From positions 1-41,626 of the forward strand of contig JALSLR010000078.1 in NCBI GenBank assembly GCA_026988245.1: DNA of 41,626 nt, in the 5' to 3' direction. This stretch comes from Sulfurimonas sp. Lineage in GTDB: Bacteria > Campylobacterota > Campylobacteria > Campylobacterales > Sulfurimonadaceae. Below the pieces are notes generated by a model. The model did not search any database. It was not told where the DNA came from and saw only the letters and a program-made list of their open reading frames with translations. This document shows positions 26,801 through 35,053 of the stretch, piece by piece (the first letter of the stretch is position 1; every line of letters begins with the position of its first letter). The position numbers and the translations under genes were made by a program.

Positions 26801-28319
26801 TTTGTTTGAAGTAGTCCGTAAAATTTCGTTGCTTATTTGAAAAAGCTGCAAGAGGCGTGTCATCACCCATTGACCCAACTGCTTCTTTGGAATCCTTCAT
26901 CATGGGCTCTATAACTTGTTCAATTATCTCTTGCGTTATGTTAAAATATCTTTGACGCGCTATCAAACCTTTTGACTCAAAATCACACTGGGTCATATAC
27001 TGCTCTTCAACATGTTCTTGAAGATATATCATATGTTCGTTAAGCCACTTCATGTATGGGTTTGAACTTTTTAAATAATTATTTATATCATCATTCTTAA
27101 GAATTTTTCCATATTTTAAATCTAAACCTAACATTTCACCTGATTGTAAACGCCCACGCTCTTGTATATTATCTTCGTCAATGTCTACTACACCATACTC
27201 TGATGCGATAAGAAGATTATCATCCTTAGTAATGATATATTTTGAAGGACGAAGACCATTTCTATCTAGAACACAACCAATGTAGCGACCATCTGTTACA
27301 GAAAATGCCGCTGGACCATCCCAAGCCTCAAATACAGTTGAGTGATACTCATAAAATGCACGTAACTCTGGATCCATATGTGGAGCATTTTGCCAAGCAG
27401 AAGGGATAACTGCGCGAACAGCTTTAAAAAAGTCCATTCCATTAACAATTAAAAATTCAAAAAAGTTATCTGCTGATGCACTATCAGAAGAATCAAGCTG
27501 AAGAATTGGTAAAATTCTTTGAATCTCTTCATCTGTAAATACTTCTGACTTAATAGACTCAGATTTAATTTCTACATTAAAGCGATTCCCTTCCACTGAG
27601 TTAATCTCACCATTATGTGCAACTGAACGAAATGGCTGTGCAAGTCGCCATTCAGGAAGCGTATTTGTTGAAAATCTTTGATGAAAAAGTGAAAAACTTA
27701 TTTTAAAAGAATCATCTTGTAGGTCTTTATAAAACTCTTTAATATGCGTAGGCATAACAAGACCCTTATAAGAGAGTACGGATGAGCTCATTGAAGATAT
27801 ATAAAATTCTCGATGAGAAACTAACTTATGCTCTACCTCTTTACGAGAAAGATAAAGTAAGGCATCAAATCTATCTGTCGCCATAATAGAATTTGGAATA
27901 ATGAACATCTGAACAATATTAGGGAGTGAATCCATTGCTTGATTTCCCAATGCTCTTGTATCTACTGGAACCTCACGACGAAATACTACTTTTAAATCAT
28001 TGTTAGTACATACATCTTCAAGAACATTAAGTTCCTGAGTGTCTGTAGAAAAAACTGAAGCTACTGCATACTGCTTTGGAAGTTCAACTCCATTCTGTGA
28101 AGCCACCTTACGTAAAAACTCATCTGGCATAGACAATAATAGTCCACTTCCATCACCAGTTTTTCCATCTGCTGCAACCGCACCACGATGCATCATACGC
28201 TCTAAGGCTGTAACTGCATCATCTAAAACTTTTTTACTTGCTTTATTTTTAATGTTTGCAACAAGTCCAAACCCACAGTTATCTTTGAACGAGCGTAATA
28301 AATTTTTATATTCTTTCAT
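23880..28319 (-). CDS. gltB: Glutamate synthase large (alpha) subunit
   Basis: The 1479-residue protein has the class II glutaminase domain at its N terminus, with nucleophile Cys15 in DNCGFGLVANI, so the propeptide would be 14 residues long. The central domain, the FMN-binding synthase domain and the C-terminal beta-helix with G-x-x-x-G repeats follow. The [3Fe-4S] cysteines lie in CKMLRICHVNKC. With GltD it assimilates ammonia via glutamine. A TATAAT at 28382-28387 (minus) lies about 60 bases upstream, and an AGGATA precedes the ATG. It is divergent from recO. Confidence 0.97.
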   Translation of the reverse strand: MKEYKNLLRSFKDNCGFGLVANIKNKASKKVLDDAVTALERMMHRGAVAADGKTGDGSGLLLSMPDEFLRKVASQNGVELPKQYAVASVFSTDTQELNVLEDVCTNNDLKVVFRREVPVDTRALGNQAMDSLPNIVQMFIIPNSIMATDRFDALLYLSRKEVEHKLVSHREFYISSMSSSVLSYKGLVMPTHIKEFYKDLQDDSFKISFSLFHQRFSTNTLPEWRLAQPFRSVAHNGEINSVEGNRFNVEIKSESIKSEVFTDEEIQRILPILQLDSSDSASADNFFEFLIVNGMDFFKAVRAVIPSAWQNAPHMDPELRAFYEYHSTVFEAWDGPAAFSVTDGRYIGCVLDRNGLRPSKYIITKDDNLLIASEYGVVDIDEDNIQERGRLQSGEMLGLDLKYGKILKNDDINNYLKSSNPYMKWLNEHMIYLQEHVEEQYMTQCDFESKGLIARQRYFNITQEIIEQVIEPMMKDSKEAVGSMGDDTPLAAFSNKQRNFTDYFKQKFAQVTNPPIDPIRESVVMSLNTGFGEVHNILDEIPTHAHRLKAISPIITREKLDVLKSFGDKKSPRYQSFYHNKTFSTSYSSGLEDALIALVDNVIDAVKNEGIRIVILDDSSFDEKNVVIPMAMAIGRLNIALSHAKIRHLVSMIAATGEVVDSHSAAVLLGYGASAIYPNLLFSTVMNQLENSKTMQADCHEVLKAVHTAINGGLLKIMSKMGIATIASYRNSGLFDVMGLNKQIVEDCFESSHCVLSGLTYDDIDQRLRKYSQDAFSNSGFNKIFPLNIGGFYKFYNGAEHHDFGPSVIHAIHKCVDSGKVEDYDRLRKIVNGRGLKFIRDFFDLKSTRKAIDISEVESKEEIFKRFASAAMSLGSISPEAHETIAMAMNSIGAQSNSGEGGEDPERFDTNRVSKIKQVASGRFGVTPAYLRSAEEIQIKVAQGAKPGEGGQLPGHKVSALIGKLRHTVPGVTLISPPPHHDIYSIEDLAQLIFDMKQVNPNARVAVKLVSTVGVGTIAAGVAKAYADKIIISGGDGGTGAAPLTSIKFAGNPFEIGLSEAHNALKANNLRGLVEVQADGGLKTGLDVVKAALLGAESFAFGTGVLTIVGCKMLRICHVNKCSVGIATQNEKLREEFFKGNVNQVINYFTFLAEDVRSIMASLGYKTMEEMIGQVQMLKVVDDEFAQKFDFSSILHKEDGVNTHQQKFNHPFDDNAFEIDVLKEARVAIEHPEHPIKIEREITNINRSFGARISGEIAQYYGDKGLKADTIKINLSGIAGQALGAFLIPGVSIYLRGVANDYLCKGMHGGKVIITSDNEGEAYAAGGNTCLYGATGGKLYISGSVGERFAVRNSGAFAIVEGTGDNACEYMTGGVVVILGRTGINFGAGMTGGISFVYDEDHSFVENVNRELVEAIRIDTDEGDEARHYLKKLLKDYVVETSSQKAKDLLENFRVEVRNFWLVKPKNLTKLPLNLENGD

Positions 28320-28381
28320 TAATTATCCTGTTTTAATATCTTTTTAAGGAAACTTAGTCTATTTAAAGACAAAGTGCATGT

Positions 28382-28387
28382 ATTATA
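28382..28387 (-). promoter_or_regulatory. -10 element of the gltBD promoter
   Basis: TATAAT on the minus strand in the 148-base gltB-recO gap, about 63 bases before gltB. No nitrogen-regulator site was recognised. Confidence 0.4.
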
Positions 28388-28467
28388 CTACTTAAAGGTT
28401 TAAAAAAGCATTATAAAGATAAAATTTATCTCGGTAATTTAAATAAGTGGGAAGAAAAGAAGCGAAT

Positions 28468-29085
28468 ATGCAAGGTTTTATACTTAATCTTAATAAAGTT
28501 AAAGATGAAGACTTAATAGTAACTATTTTATCAGAAGATAACTTAGATACCCTTTATAGATTCTACGGAGCTAGACATGGGGTTATTAACTTAGGTTTTA
28601 AAATAGACTACGAAAAAGAAAGTTCTGCAAAAAGTACAATTTCACGACTTAAAGATGTTATACATATAGGGTATTCATGGATAAACGATTATAAACTACT
28701 CAGACTATGGCAAGACTATGTAGCACTTTTTCATAAACATCTTAAAGACGCTCATGAGGTGGACTTATTTTACTTTACTCTTATAGAAAATGCTTCGAAA
28801 AATTGGGCTAAACAAAATCCAAAAAGAGTCGCTATTGAATCTTATGTAAAGCTTCTGGAATATGAAGGAAGACTCCATACAGAAATGGAATGCTTTTTAT
28901 GTCATGAATCAATAGATGGTGATATATCTTTAATTCGTGCATATTTACCAACTCATAAGCATTGTACCCATACCCTTAGCATCAACAAACAAGCTCTTCA
29001 AGAACTTTTTGATACTAAGTCTAGTCTCTTTTTATCTGATAAAGAGGTAGATAGGCTTTGGCATATACTTCTTGAGGGGTTATGA
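28468..29085 (+). CDS. recO: RecO, recombination mediator (Campylobacterota type)
   Basis: About 205 residues. The N-terminal MQGFILNLNKVKDEDLIVTILSE segment has the OB-fold start of RecO, and a zinc-finger-like CFLCHE...HKHC lies near residue 150 in a helical C-terminal domain. RecO with RecR loads RecA on SSB-coated DNA. The protein is shorter and more divergent than the E. coli form, as usual in this phylum. I chose the ATG at 28468 over the GTG at 28447 because it follows a purine-rich AAGAAGCGA. It converges with the methyltransferase gene and overlaps it by six bases. Confidence 0.75.
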   Translation: MQGFILNLNKVKDEDLIVTILSEDNLDTLYRFYGARHGVINLGFKIDYEKESSAKSTISRLKDVIHIGYSWINDYKLLRLWQDYVALFHKHLKDAHEVDLFYFTLIENASKNWAKQNPKRVAIESYVKLLEYEGRLHTEMECFLCHESIDGDISLIRAYLPTHKHCTHTLSINKQALQELFDTKSSLFLSDKEVDRLWHILLEGL

Positions 29086-29634
29086 TTTTTTTGCGACAAT
29101 CGTTGCTAATTTAACTCTTTCACCTAGGCGATTCGTTTCTATTTTCTCTTCATAATAGATAACATCAAGTCCTATAAAAAGATGCAATAGTTCATTTTTT
29201 CGTAAAAGATAATCTAAGTTAGTTGTAGGCATCTGAAACTCTCCATGTGCTACTATAAATGTTTCAAACACTAGCAAACCATCTTGCTTAAGTGCCTCTT
29301 TCATTTGTGATGCTAAGCGACGGTTTAAGAAGTTTATATTAACTATCAAGTCATATCTATTTGGTGTAATGTTGTAAGTATCTAAATCAGCCTCAATTTT
29401 TGACACATGTGGATGGTTTTTGATTTTATCTAGTGCATAATCAGATATATCTACAGCATCAACATCGAAACCTTTTTCACATAAAAAGTGTGTGTTTCTT
29501 CCTGTTCCACAAGCTATATCAAGAGCCTGACCCACTTTAGCGTGTTCAATGTACTTTACTAATGTTTTGTTAGCATCATCTGACATGGGTCTTGATACAT
29601 GACGTTCATTCCAACGAATTTTATCTTCTATCAT
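29080..29634 (-). CDS. Class I SAM-dependent methyltransferase
   Basis: The 184-residue protein has motif I ALDIACGTGRN near residue 40, an acidic DAVDIS at the end of strand 2 and a LIVNINFLNR strand-4 segment. It resembles TehB/UbiE-type small methyltransferases; the substrate is not evident. It starts 15 bases after nspC stops, at the end of the run containing the carboxynorspermidine genes. A polyamine link is possible but unsupported by motif. Confidence 0.8.
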   Translation of the reverse strand: MIEDKIRWNERHVSRPMSDDANKTLVKYIEHAKVGQALDIACGTGRNTHFLCEKGFDVDAVDISDYALDKIKNHPHVSKIEADLDTYNITPNRYDLIVNINFLNRRLASQMKEALKQDGLLVFETFIVAHGEFQMPTTNLDYLLRKNELLHLFIGLDVIYYEEKIETNRLGERVKLATIVAKKS

Positions 29635-30645
29635 TACTTCTCCTTCATTTTAAGAAAGTCTATTTTTATACTCTTCGTATCCAAACTCTTTTATTATTTC
29701 TTTATCACCATTCTTGCGAAGTATTACTAATGAGGGAAGTTTTATACCATTAAAAGTTGTATTTTTAACAAAGGTGTAGTGAATCTGGTCTTCAAAAATG
29801 ATGGTATCACCAATTTTCAATGGCTTTTTAAAAGAATAATCCCCCATCACATCACCAGCAAGGCAAGTATTTCCAGTTAATCTATAGGTGTATTTATATA
29901 CCCCTGCCTCTTTAGCATCACGAACTTCAGCTCTATAAGGCATGGCAAGAGTATCAGGCATATGTGCTTCTGCAGAGGTATCTAGTATAGCTATCTTCAT
30001 CCCATTATCCACTATATCAAGGACTGATGATGCTAAGTAGCCAACCTCCCAACCAACAGCTTCCCCTGGTTCTAGGTAGACTTCAACATCATATTTTTTT
30101 CTAAACTCTTTAATGATTTTTATGAGTTTATCGACATCGTAACCTTTTTTAGTTATGTGATGCCCTCCACCAAAATTTATGTATTTTAAATCTCTAAAGT
30201 ATTGAGCGAAGTTTTTCTCAAAGGATGCTAAAACCATCTCGAGTGCATCTACGTTTTGCTCACAAAGTGCGTGGAAGTTTAAGCCATCAAGAGATGAAAG
30301 AAGTTTTTCATCAAAGTTTTTAAGAGTAGTTCCTAGGCGAGAGTATATTCCGCAAGGGTTGTATATCTCTTTAGGTGCACTAGAGACTTCAGGATTGATT
30401 CTCAAAGAAATGTGCAAATCTGGATTGATATCTTTAACAATATTAAAATAGCGTTTGAGTTGTGCTGGCGAATTAAAAACTATATGGTCTGATATCTCAG
30501 CTATCTGCATCATATCTTCATCGTTAAATGCTGGAGAGTACGTATGTACCTCCTTAGCATCATCATTTTTCACAAACTCTTGTGATGCTAAAAGCGCCTC
30601 ATGAAGTCCACTGGCTGTACAACCATCAAGATAAGATGATGCTAA
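29308..30645. repeat. Densest cluster of the dispersed 9-mer TGATGCTAA
   Basis: Seven copies of TGATGCTAA or its complement TTAGCATCA lie here (29308, 29570, 29912, 30028, 30554, 30583, 30637), part of about 26 in the window. The copies at 30554 and 30583 are inverted with a 20-base spacer. They fall inside coding sequence in several reading frames, so codon preference alone does not explain them. Confidence 0.6.
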
Positions 30646-30780
30646 GGGAAAAGTTGCATACATAGCAAAACCTTTAAGAGCTAATATAACCTTAGCCCCA
30701 CTCTCCTTCCTCACTCTGTCTAATATCTTTAAATTTTTTTCTAAAAGCTCTTCTTCACATAAGTAGTATGGTGTTTTCAT
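29650..30780 (-). CDS. nspC: Carboxynorspermidine/carboxyspermidine decarboxylase
   Basis: The 376-residue alanine-racemase-fold enzyme starts TPYYLCEEELLEKNL, with the PLP lysine K36 in LALKGFAM. The GGGHHITKKGYD and EPGEAVGWEVGYLA motifs are characteristic of NspC. It decarboxylates carboxyspermidine (or the nor-form) to spermidine in the alternative polyamine pathway that replaces SpeE in this phylum. The partner dehydrogenase lies two genes upstream. It overlaps the HDOD gene by four bases. Confidence 0.92.
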   Translation of the reverse strand: MKTPYYLCEEELLEKNLKILDRVRKESGAKVILALKGFAMYATFPLASSYLDGCTASGLHEALLASQEFVKNDDAKEVHTYSPAFNDEDMMQIAEISDHIVFNSPAQLKRYFNIVKDINPDLHISLRINPEVSSAPKEIYNPCGIYSRLGTTLKNFDEKLLSSLDGLNFHALCEQNVDALEMVLASFEKNFAQYFRDLKYINFGGGHHITKKGYDVDKLIKIIKEFRKKYDVEVYLEPGEAVGWEVGYLASSVLDIVDNGMKIAILDTSAEAHMPDTLAMPYRAEVRDAKEAGVYKYTYRLTGNTCLAGDVMGDYSFKKPLKIGDTIIFEDQIHYTFVKNTTFNGIKLPSLVILRKNGDKEIIKEFGYEEYKNRLS

Positions 30781-31619
30781 CTGTTTTTTAAACTAAAAAG
30801 ATAATTTCTTTTTACACGAAGCGCTACTTCTGCAAAATAATCAGCATTTAAACCCATATCATTCACTTCTCTACAAGCAAGTAAGACTGATTTTTTTGTA
30901 AGTATATCTTTGGTATTTACAGCAGTTTTAATAACATTTAAAGTATCTAAATAACTTATCACCTTAGGAGATATATCATCTTTTTCATAGTCTATATACT
31001 TTAACACATCTACATATATTGGTTCTAGATTCCAATGCTCAAATAAAAGTCCACTTATATAATAAGAAGTAGTACCTAAAAGTGAATCTTCATATTCTGA
31101 AGTGTTTTTACATGCTTCATAGCCTTTTTTAAACTCTTTGACATAATTACTTTTTGTAATTTCTTGAGCTAATACCAGTTTTCCAGACTCCATAATCAAA
31201 GCTAAAGAGGTCAGGAACTGAGCTTGTCTTGGATCTATTTTGGAGTACCACTGCATAAGTAATGCACTTTGCAAATGACAAATGTCGTTAAAGGTAGTAG
31301 CACTAACCCCGTAAATACGAGTATTTGCTTTTATTTTTTCATGAATAGCATAATGAAGAACGAGTCCAAATATCTCTTGTGTTCCAAAAAGTGTTACCGC
31401 TTGAGATACAGAAGCTATCTGTTTTGAAAAACCGTATATTGGAGCATTTATCATTTTTAAGACATTTGCAGCTAAGAGAGCATCTGATTCTATGATTTTA
31501 ACAAGTTTAATAATATCAATATTTCCAGCGCCATTTGCATATAGCTCTTGAATTAAGAACGTAGTATTAGATAATGGTGGAAGAGATTCTATACTCTTAA
31601 CTAAACTCTCATATGTCAT
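30777..31619 (-). CDS. HDOD-domain signalling protein
   Basis: The 280-residue protein opens with LPPLSNTTFLIQEL and carries the HDOD landmarks: KIIESDALLAANVLKMINAPIYGFSKQI, then SVSQAVTLFG. HDOD proteins are degenerate HD domains acting in signalling, often with sensor or c-di-GMP output. No output domain is fused. It sits between the two carboxynorspermidine genes, 30 bases after the dehydrogenase and overlapping nspC, so it is co-transcribed with them. Confidence 0.82.
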   Translation of the reverse strand: MTYESLVKSIESLPPLSNTTFLIQELYANGAGNIDIIKLVKIIESDALLAANVLKMINAPIYGFSKQIASVSQAVTLFGTQEIFGLVLHYAIHEKIKANTRIYGVSATTFNDICHLQSALLMQWYSKIDPRQAQFLTSLALIMESGKLVLAQEITKSNYVKEFKKGYEACKNTSEYEDSLLGTTSYYISGLLFEHWNLEPIYVDVLKYIDYEKDDISPKVISYLDTLNVIKTAVNTKDILTKKSVLLACREVNDMGLNADYFAEVALRVKRNYLFSLKNR

Positions 31620-31649
31620 ACATTACTCCTAAATATTAATAATATTATA

Positions 31650-32834
31650 TCACAACTCTTTAATATGCCAAGGGAGACCTTGCTTATTTAACTCTTCCAT
31701 AAAAATATCTGGGTCAAATTCTTCCATGTTGAAAACACCCTTACCTTGCCACTTTCCTTCAAGTATTAGTTTGGCACCTATCATTGCAGGGACACCTGTT
31801 GTATATGAAACTGCTTGAGAATTTACCTCCTTAAAACACTCCTCATGATCACTTACTTGGTAAATATATATAGATTTTTTTACACCATCTTTTATACCCG
31901 TAGCAACTATCCCTATATTCGTTTTACCTTTCGTTCTAGCACCTAGAGTTGATGGGTCAGGAAGCAGAGTTGCTAAAAACTCCATTGGTACTATCTTTGT
32001 ACCATTATGTTCAATCTCTTTGATACCTAACATTCCCACATTTTCTAAACACTTCATATGTGTTAAATAACTCTCGCCAAAAGTCATAAAAAACCTAATG
32101 CGTTTTAAACCTTTTATATGCTTAACTAAGGATTCCATCTCTTCATGGTAAAGAAGATAAGAGTCTTTTTTACCTATTTGCGGATAATCCCAAATCATTT
32201 TTATCTCCATCGGTGCAGTATCTATCCACTCTCCGTTTTCCCAATACCTGCCTTTTGCAGATACTTCCCGAAGATTTATTTCAGGGTTAAAATTAGTTGC
32301 AAAAGGATATCCATGATCACCTGCGTTACAGTCTAGTATATCTATCGTCTCAATGCTGTCAAAATAATGTTTTTGGGCATAAGCACAAAAGACATTTGTA
32401 ACACCAGGGTCAAAACCGCTTCCAAGTAGTCCCATTATACCAGCCTCTTTGAACTTAGCATCACGAGCCCATTGCTCTTTATACTCAAATTTTGCTTCAT
32501 CTGGATGTTCATAGTTAGCTGTATCGAGATACGGAGTAGATGTAGCTATACAAGCATCCATGATAGTTAAGTCCTGGTACGGGAGAGCTACATTTATAAC
32601 TATATTTGCATTTACTTTTTTAATAAGTTTAATGAGAGCATTTGTGTCATCAGCATCTATAAAGGTCGTTTCTATTTTGGCATCACTTAGTTCTGCTTTT
32701 ATTTCATCACATCTCTTTTTTGTTCGTGATGCTAAGACAATAGTTCCAAAAATTTCTGCGTTTTGTACACACTTATGTACAACTACACGGCTAACTCCAC
32801 CTGCTCCTATGATTAAAGTAGTTATATCTGACAT
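31650..32834 (-). CDS. Carboxynorspermidine dehydrogenase (saccharopine dehydrogenase-like)
   Basis: The 394-residue protein starts with a Rossmann NAD(P) motif GAGGVSRVVVH (10-20) and shows GLLGSGFDPGVTNVF and LDCNAGDHGYPFATNF, typical of the LYS1/CASDH family. It condenses aspartate semialdehyde with putrescine or diaminopropane and reduces the product to carboxy(nor)spermidine. Presence of nspC downstream supports this over lysine-related saccharopine metabolism. Its start shares one base with the patatin stop (TAATG). Confidence 0.9.
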   Translation of the reverse strand: MSDITTLIIGAGGVSRVVVHKCVQNAEIFGTIVLASRTKKRCDEIKAELSDAKIETTFIDADDTNALIKLIKKVNANIVINVALPYQDLTIMDACIATSTPYLDTANYEHPDEAKFEYKEQWARDAKFKEAGIMGLLGSGFDPGVTNVFCAYAQKHYFDSIETIDILDCNAGDHGYPFATNFNPEINLREVSAKGRYWENGEWIDTAPMEIKMIWDYPQIGKKDSYLLYHEEMESLVKHIKGLKRIRFFMTFGESYLTHMKCLENVGMLGIKEIEHNGTKIVPMEFLATLLPDPSTLGARTKGKTNIGIVATGIKDGVKKSIYIYQVSDHEECFKEVNSQAVSYTTGVPAMIGAKLILEGKWQGKGVFNMEEFDPDIFMEELNKQGLPWHIKEL

Positions 32835-35053
32835 TAAAATTTTTCTCCTAAATATAAATAAAATGTTTGATTTGTTGAACCTGAATTTCCATAAGCTAAA
32901 TAAAATGGGCCCATAAAAGTATCAGCAGCAATATAAACAGAACCAGCCAAATGAATATCATCAAACCTCACTCGACTTCCATCTGCCCATGTCCCACCAC
33001 TTTCTAAAGTCATACCAGCATACATAGGTACACTTAAAGATCCAAAAAATCCACCATCTTTTAACCTATATCTATATTTTAAAGAGCCAAAAATCATATT
33101 GTTATCATATAAAGAATATTTTTTATATCCTGAAAGGTTAAACATACCACCTAAAAAAAAGCTATCTCGTATACTTAGTATTTCATTCGTTGCATCAATA
33201 GTAATACCAGATTTAAAAAAAGCAACTAAAGAGTTCTCGAGGTAAGAAAAAGGCTTTTCTATCTCAACATATGCTTGAGTAAACTTATAATCACTTCCTA
33301 AGAAGTCAAACTCCTTAGTTATGCTAACTTGTGCTTTTATCCCACTTGATGGAAAATTATAGTTATCTAAATCGTCAACTAAGGCTGAAAGATAAAAAGG
33401 TGTCGACTCATATCTTTGAATAATCTCTTGAGTGCTAATAGTGTTATTTGTGATTAATAAAATATCTGCTTCATTTTTTTCCCTAAAGTGGGACAAACCA
33501 ACTTCAAATTGATAATCCGTAGTTATATGCGCACCTAATGCCAATGTAGCACCATAATAATTTAACCGCACCTCTTGATTTACACTCTCTATAGGTATCA
33601 AGTCTATAAATTTTTCATAGGTAAGGGATGGCTTTATATAATATCTTTGCATCGCGTCAAGTGGTTGAAAAAACTCACTATGTAACTTTTGTCGCCTTCC
33701 TATTTCAAAATCATTACGAATCTCTGCACCTAATTCATTGATACTTTTATGTGTATAGCCTAACTTTATACTATAGGCAGAATGTCCGCTAAAATCATCT
33801 TCTAAATTGATAGAAAATCTTAAATCAGCAGTAGAATTCCAAGATGGTTCAGTTATGACTGTTAAGATATTTTTACCATCTTTTTTTTCTAGTGTATAGT
33901 CGACACTATCAAATAAAGTCATATTGTATAAATGAAGAAGATTTTTTCTTATTTTATCTTCATCTATCATATCACCAACTTTAAAATGTAATCTTTGTCT
34001 AATTGATTCATCACCAATAGATGTATAATTTTGAATAATAATCTCATCTATTGTTCTATAAGCTTTTGCTGGGGCTTCTCTGTATTTTTTTCTATACTCA
34101 TTATACTCTTCATCACTCAAACTTAAATATTGTAATCTTTCTTCATAAATCTCTCGAGTAGCATCATCACCACGCTTTATAATTTCAGCATATTTACTCG
34201 CATCTAATCCACCATATCCATCTAAATTTGGAGTTATTAATATATCATCTTTACTCATCAAAGATATAGAGAAGTCTGCATTTTTACGCATTAAGATATT
34301 GACAAGTTGACCTAATACTCCAAAATATGAAGTAACGTTTAAGTTTTTGTCGAAATGCTCACTCACATCAACGGCAATGATAATGTCTGCACCCATTTTC
34401 TTTGCTAGAAGAATTGGCATATTGTTACTAACTCCACCATCGATGAGAACTTTACCATCTATCTCTATAGGTTGCAATCCACCGGGAATTGCGCTTGAAG
34501 CATAGATACTCTTAGAAAGTGACCCTCCACTAAGTATCACTTCATTTCCATTTTGCATATCTGTTGCTATAGCACGAAAAGGAATTGGTAACTTATCAAA
34601 ATCTCTAATATGCTCTACATCCTGCGTTTGAGATAACATTTTAAAGAGCAAAGGTTGTCTATTTAGCATCCCTGTTGGAAGGGATACCTCATACTTATGA
34701 TTTAATCCCACTCTCATTCGGCCATTATATGTATAGTCATACTCTTTTACGCGCATTGGCGTATCTTTTCTTACAAATTCACTTCTTATGTAGCTTTCCC
34801 AGTTTGTAGTGGTTAACATCTCATCTATCTCATCAGGAGTTTTTCCAGCTGCATAGAGTCCACCTACAAAAGAGCCCATACTCGTTCCAATAATCAAGTC
34901 TATAGGAATCTTTTTTTCTTCAAGCACACGAAGAACACCAACATGAGCACCACCACGTGCACCACCACCACTAAGGACTAAGGCTATTTTTGGTCTATCT
35001 TGTGCACTTAGTATCGCTGTAAACAAAAGAGTTATTATCAAGAGTATTTTCAT
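32834..35053 (-). CDS. Patatin-like phospholipase with outer-membrane beta-barrel
   Basis: The 739-residue precursor has a signal peptide (1-17), a patatin domain with GGGARG (29-34), catalytic serine S58 in GTSMG and D205 in DGG, then a POTRA-like segment (about 335-400) and a C-terminal BamA-like barrel ending in the aromatic YLGEKF. This is the PlpD/type Vd layout: a lipase exported through or held by its own barrel. It overlaps the MFS-acyltransferase gene by four bases. The catalytic residues are complete. A role in outer-membrane phospholipid turnover is inferred. Confidence 0.88.
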   Translation of the reverse strand: MKILLIITLLFTAILSAQDRPKIALVLSGGGARGGAHVGVLRVLEEKKIPIDLIIGTSMGSFVGGLYAAGKTPDEIDEMLTTTNWESYIRSEFVRKDTPMRVKEYDYTYNGRMRVGLNHKYEVSLPTGMLNRQPLLFKMLSQTQDVEHIRDFDKLPIPFRAIATDMQNGNEVILSGGSLSKSIYASSAIPGGLQPIEIDGKVLIDGGVSNNMPILLAKKMGADIIIAVDVSEHFDKNLNVTSYFGVLGQLVNILMRKNADFSISLMSKDDILITPNLDGYGGLDASKYAEIIKRGDDATREIYEERLQYLSLSDEEYNEYRKKYREAPAKAYRTIDEIIIQNYTSIGDESIRQRLHFKVGDMIDEDKIRKNLLHLYNMTLFDSVDYTLEKKDGKNILTVITEPSWNSTADLRFSINLEDDFSGHSAYSIKLGYTHKSINELGAEIRNDFEIGRRQKLHSEFFQPLDAMQRYYIKPSLTYEKFIDLIPIESVNQEVRLNYYGATLALGAHITTDYQFEVGLSHFREKNEADILLITNNTISTQEIIQRYESTPFYLSALVDDLDNYNFPSSGIKAQVSITKEFDFLGSDYKFTQAYVEIEKPFSYLENSLVAFFKSGITIDATNEILSIRDSFFLGGMFNLSGYKKYSLYDNNMIFGSLKYRYRLKDGGFFGSLSVPMYAGMTLESGGTWADGSRVRFDDIHLAGSVYIAADTFMGPFYLAYGNSGSTNQTFYLYLGEKF

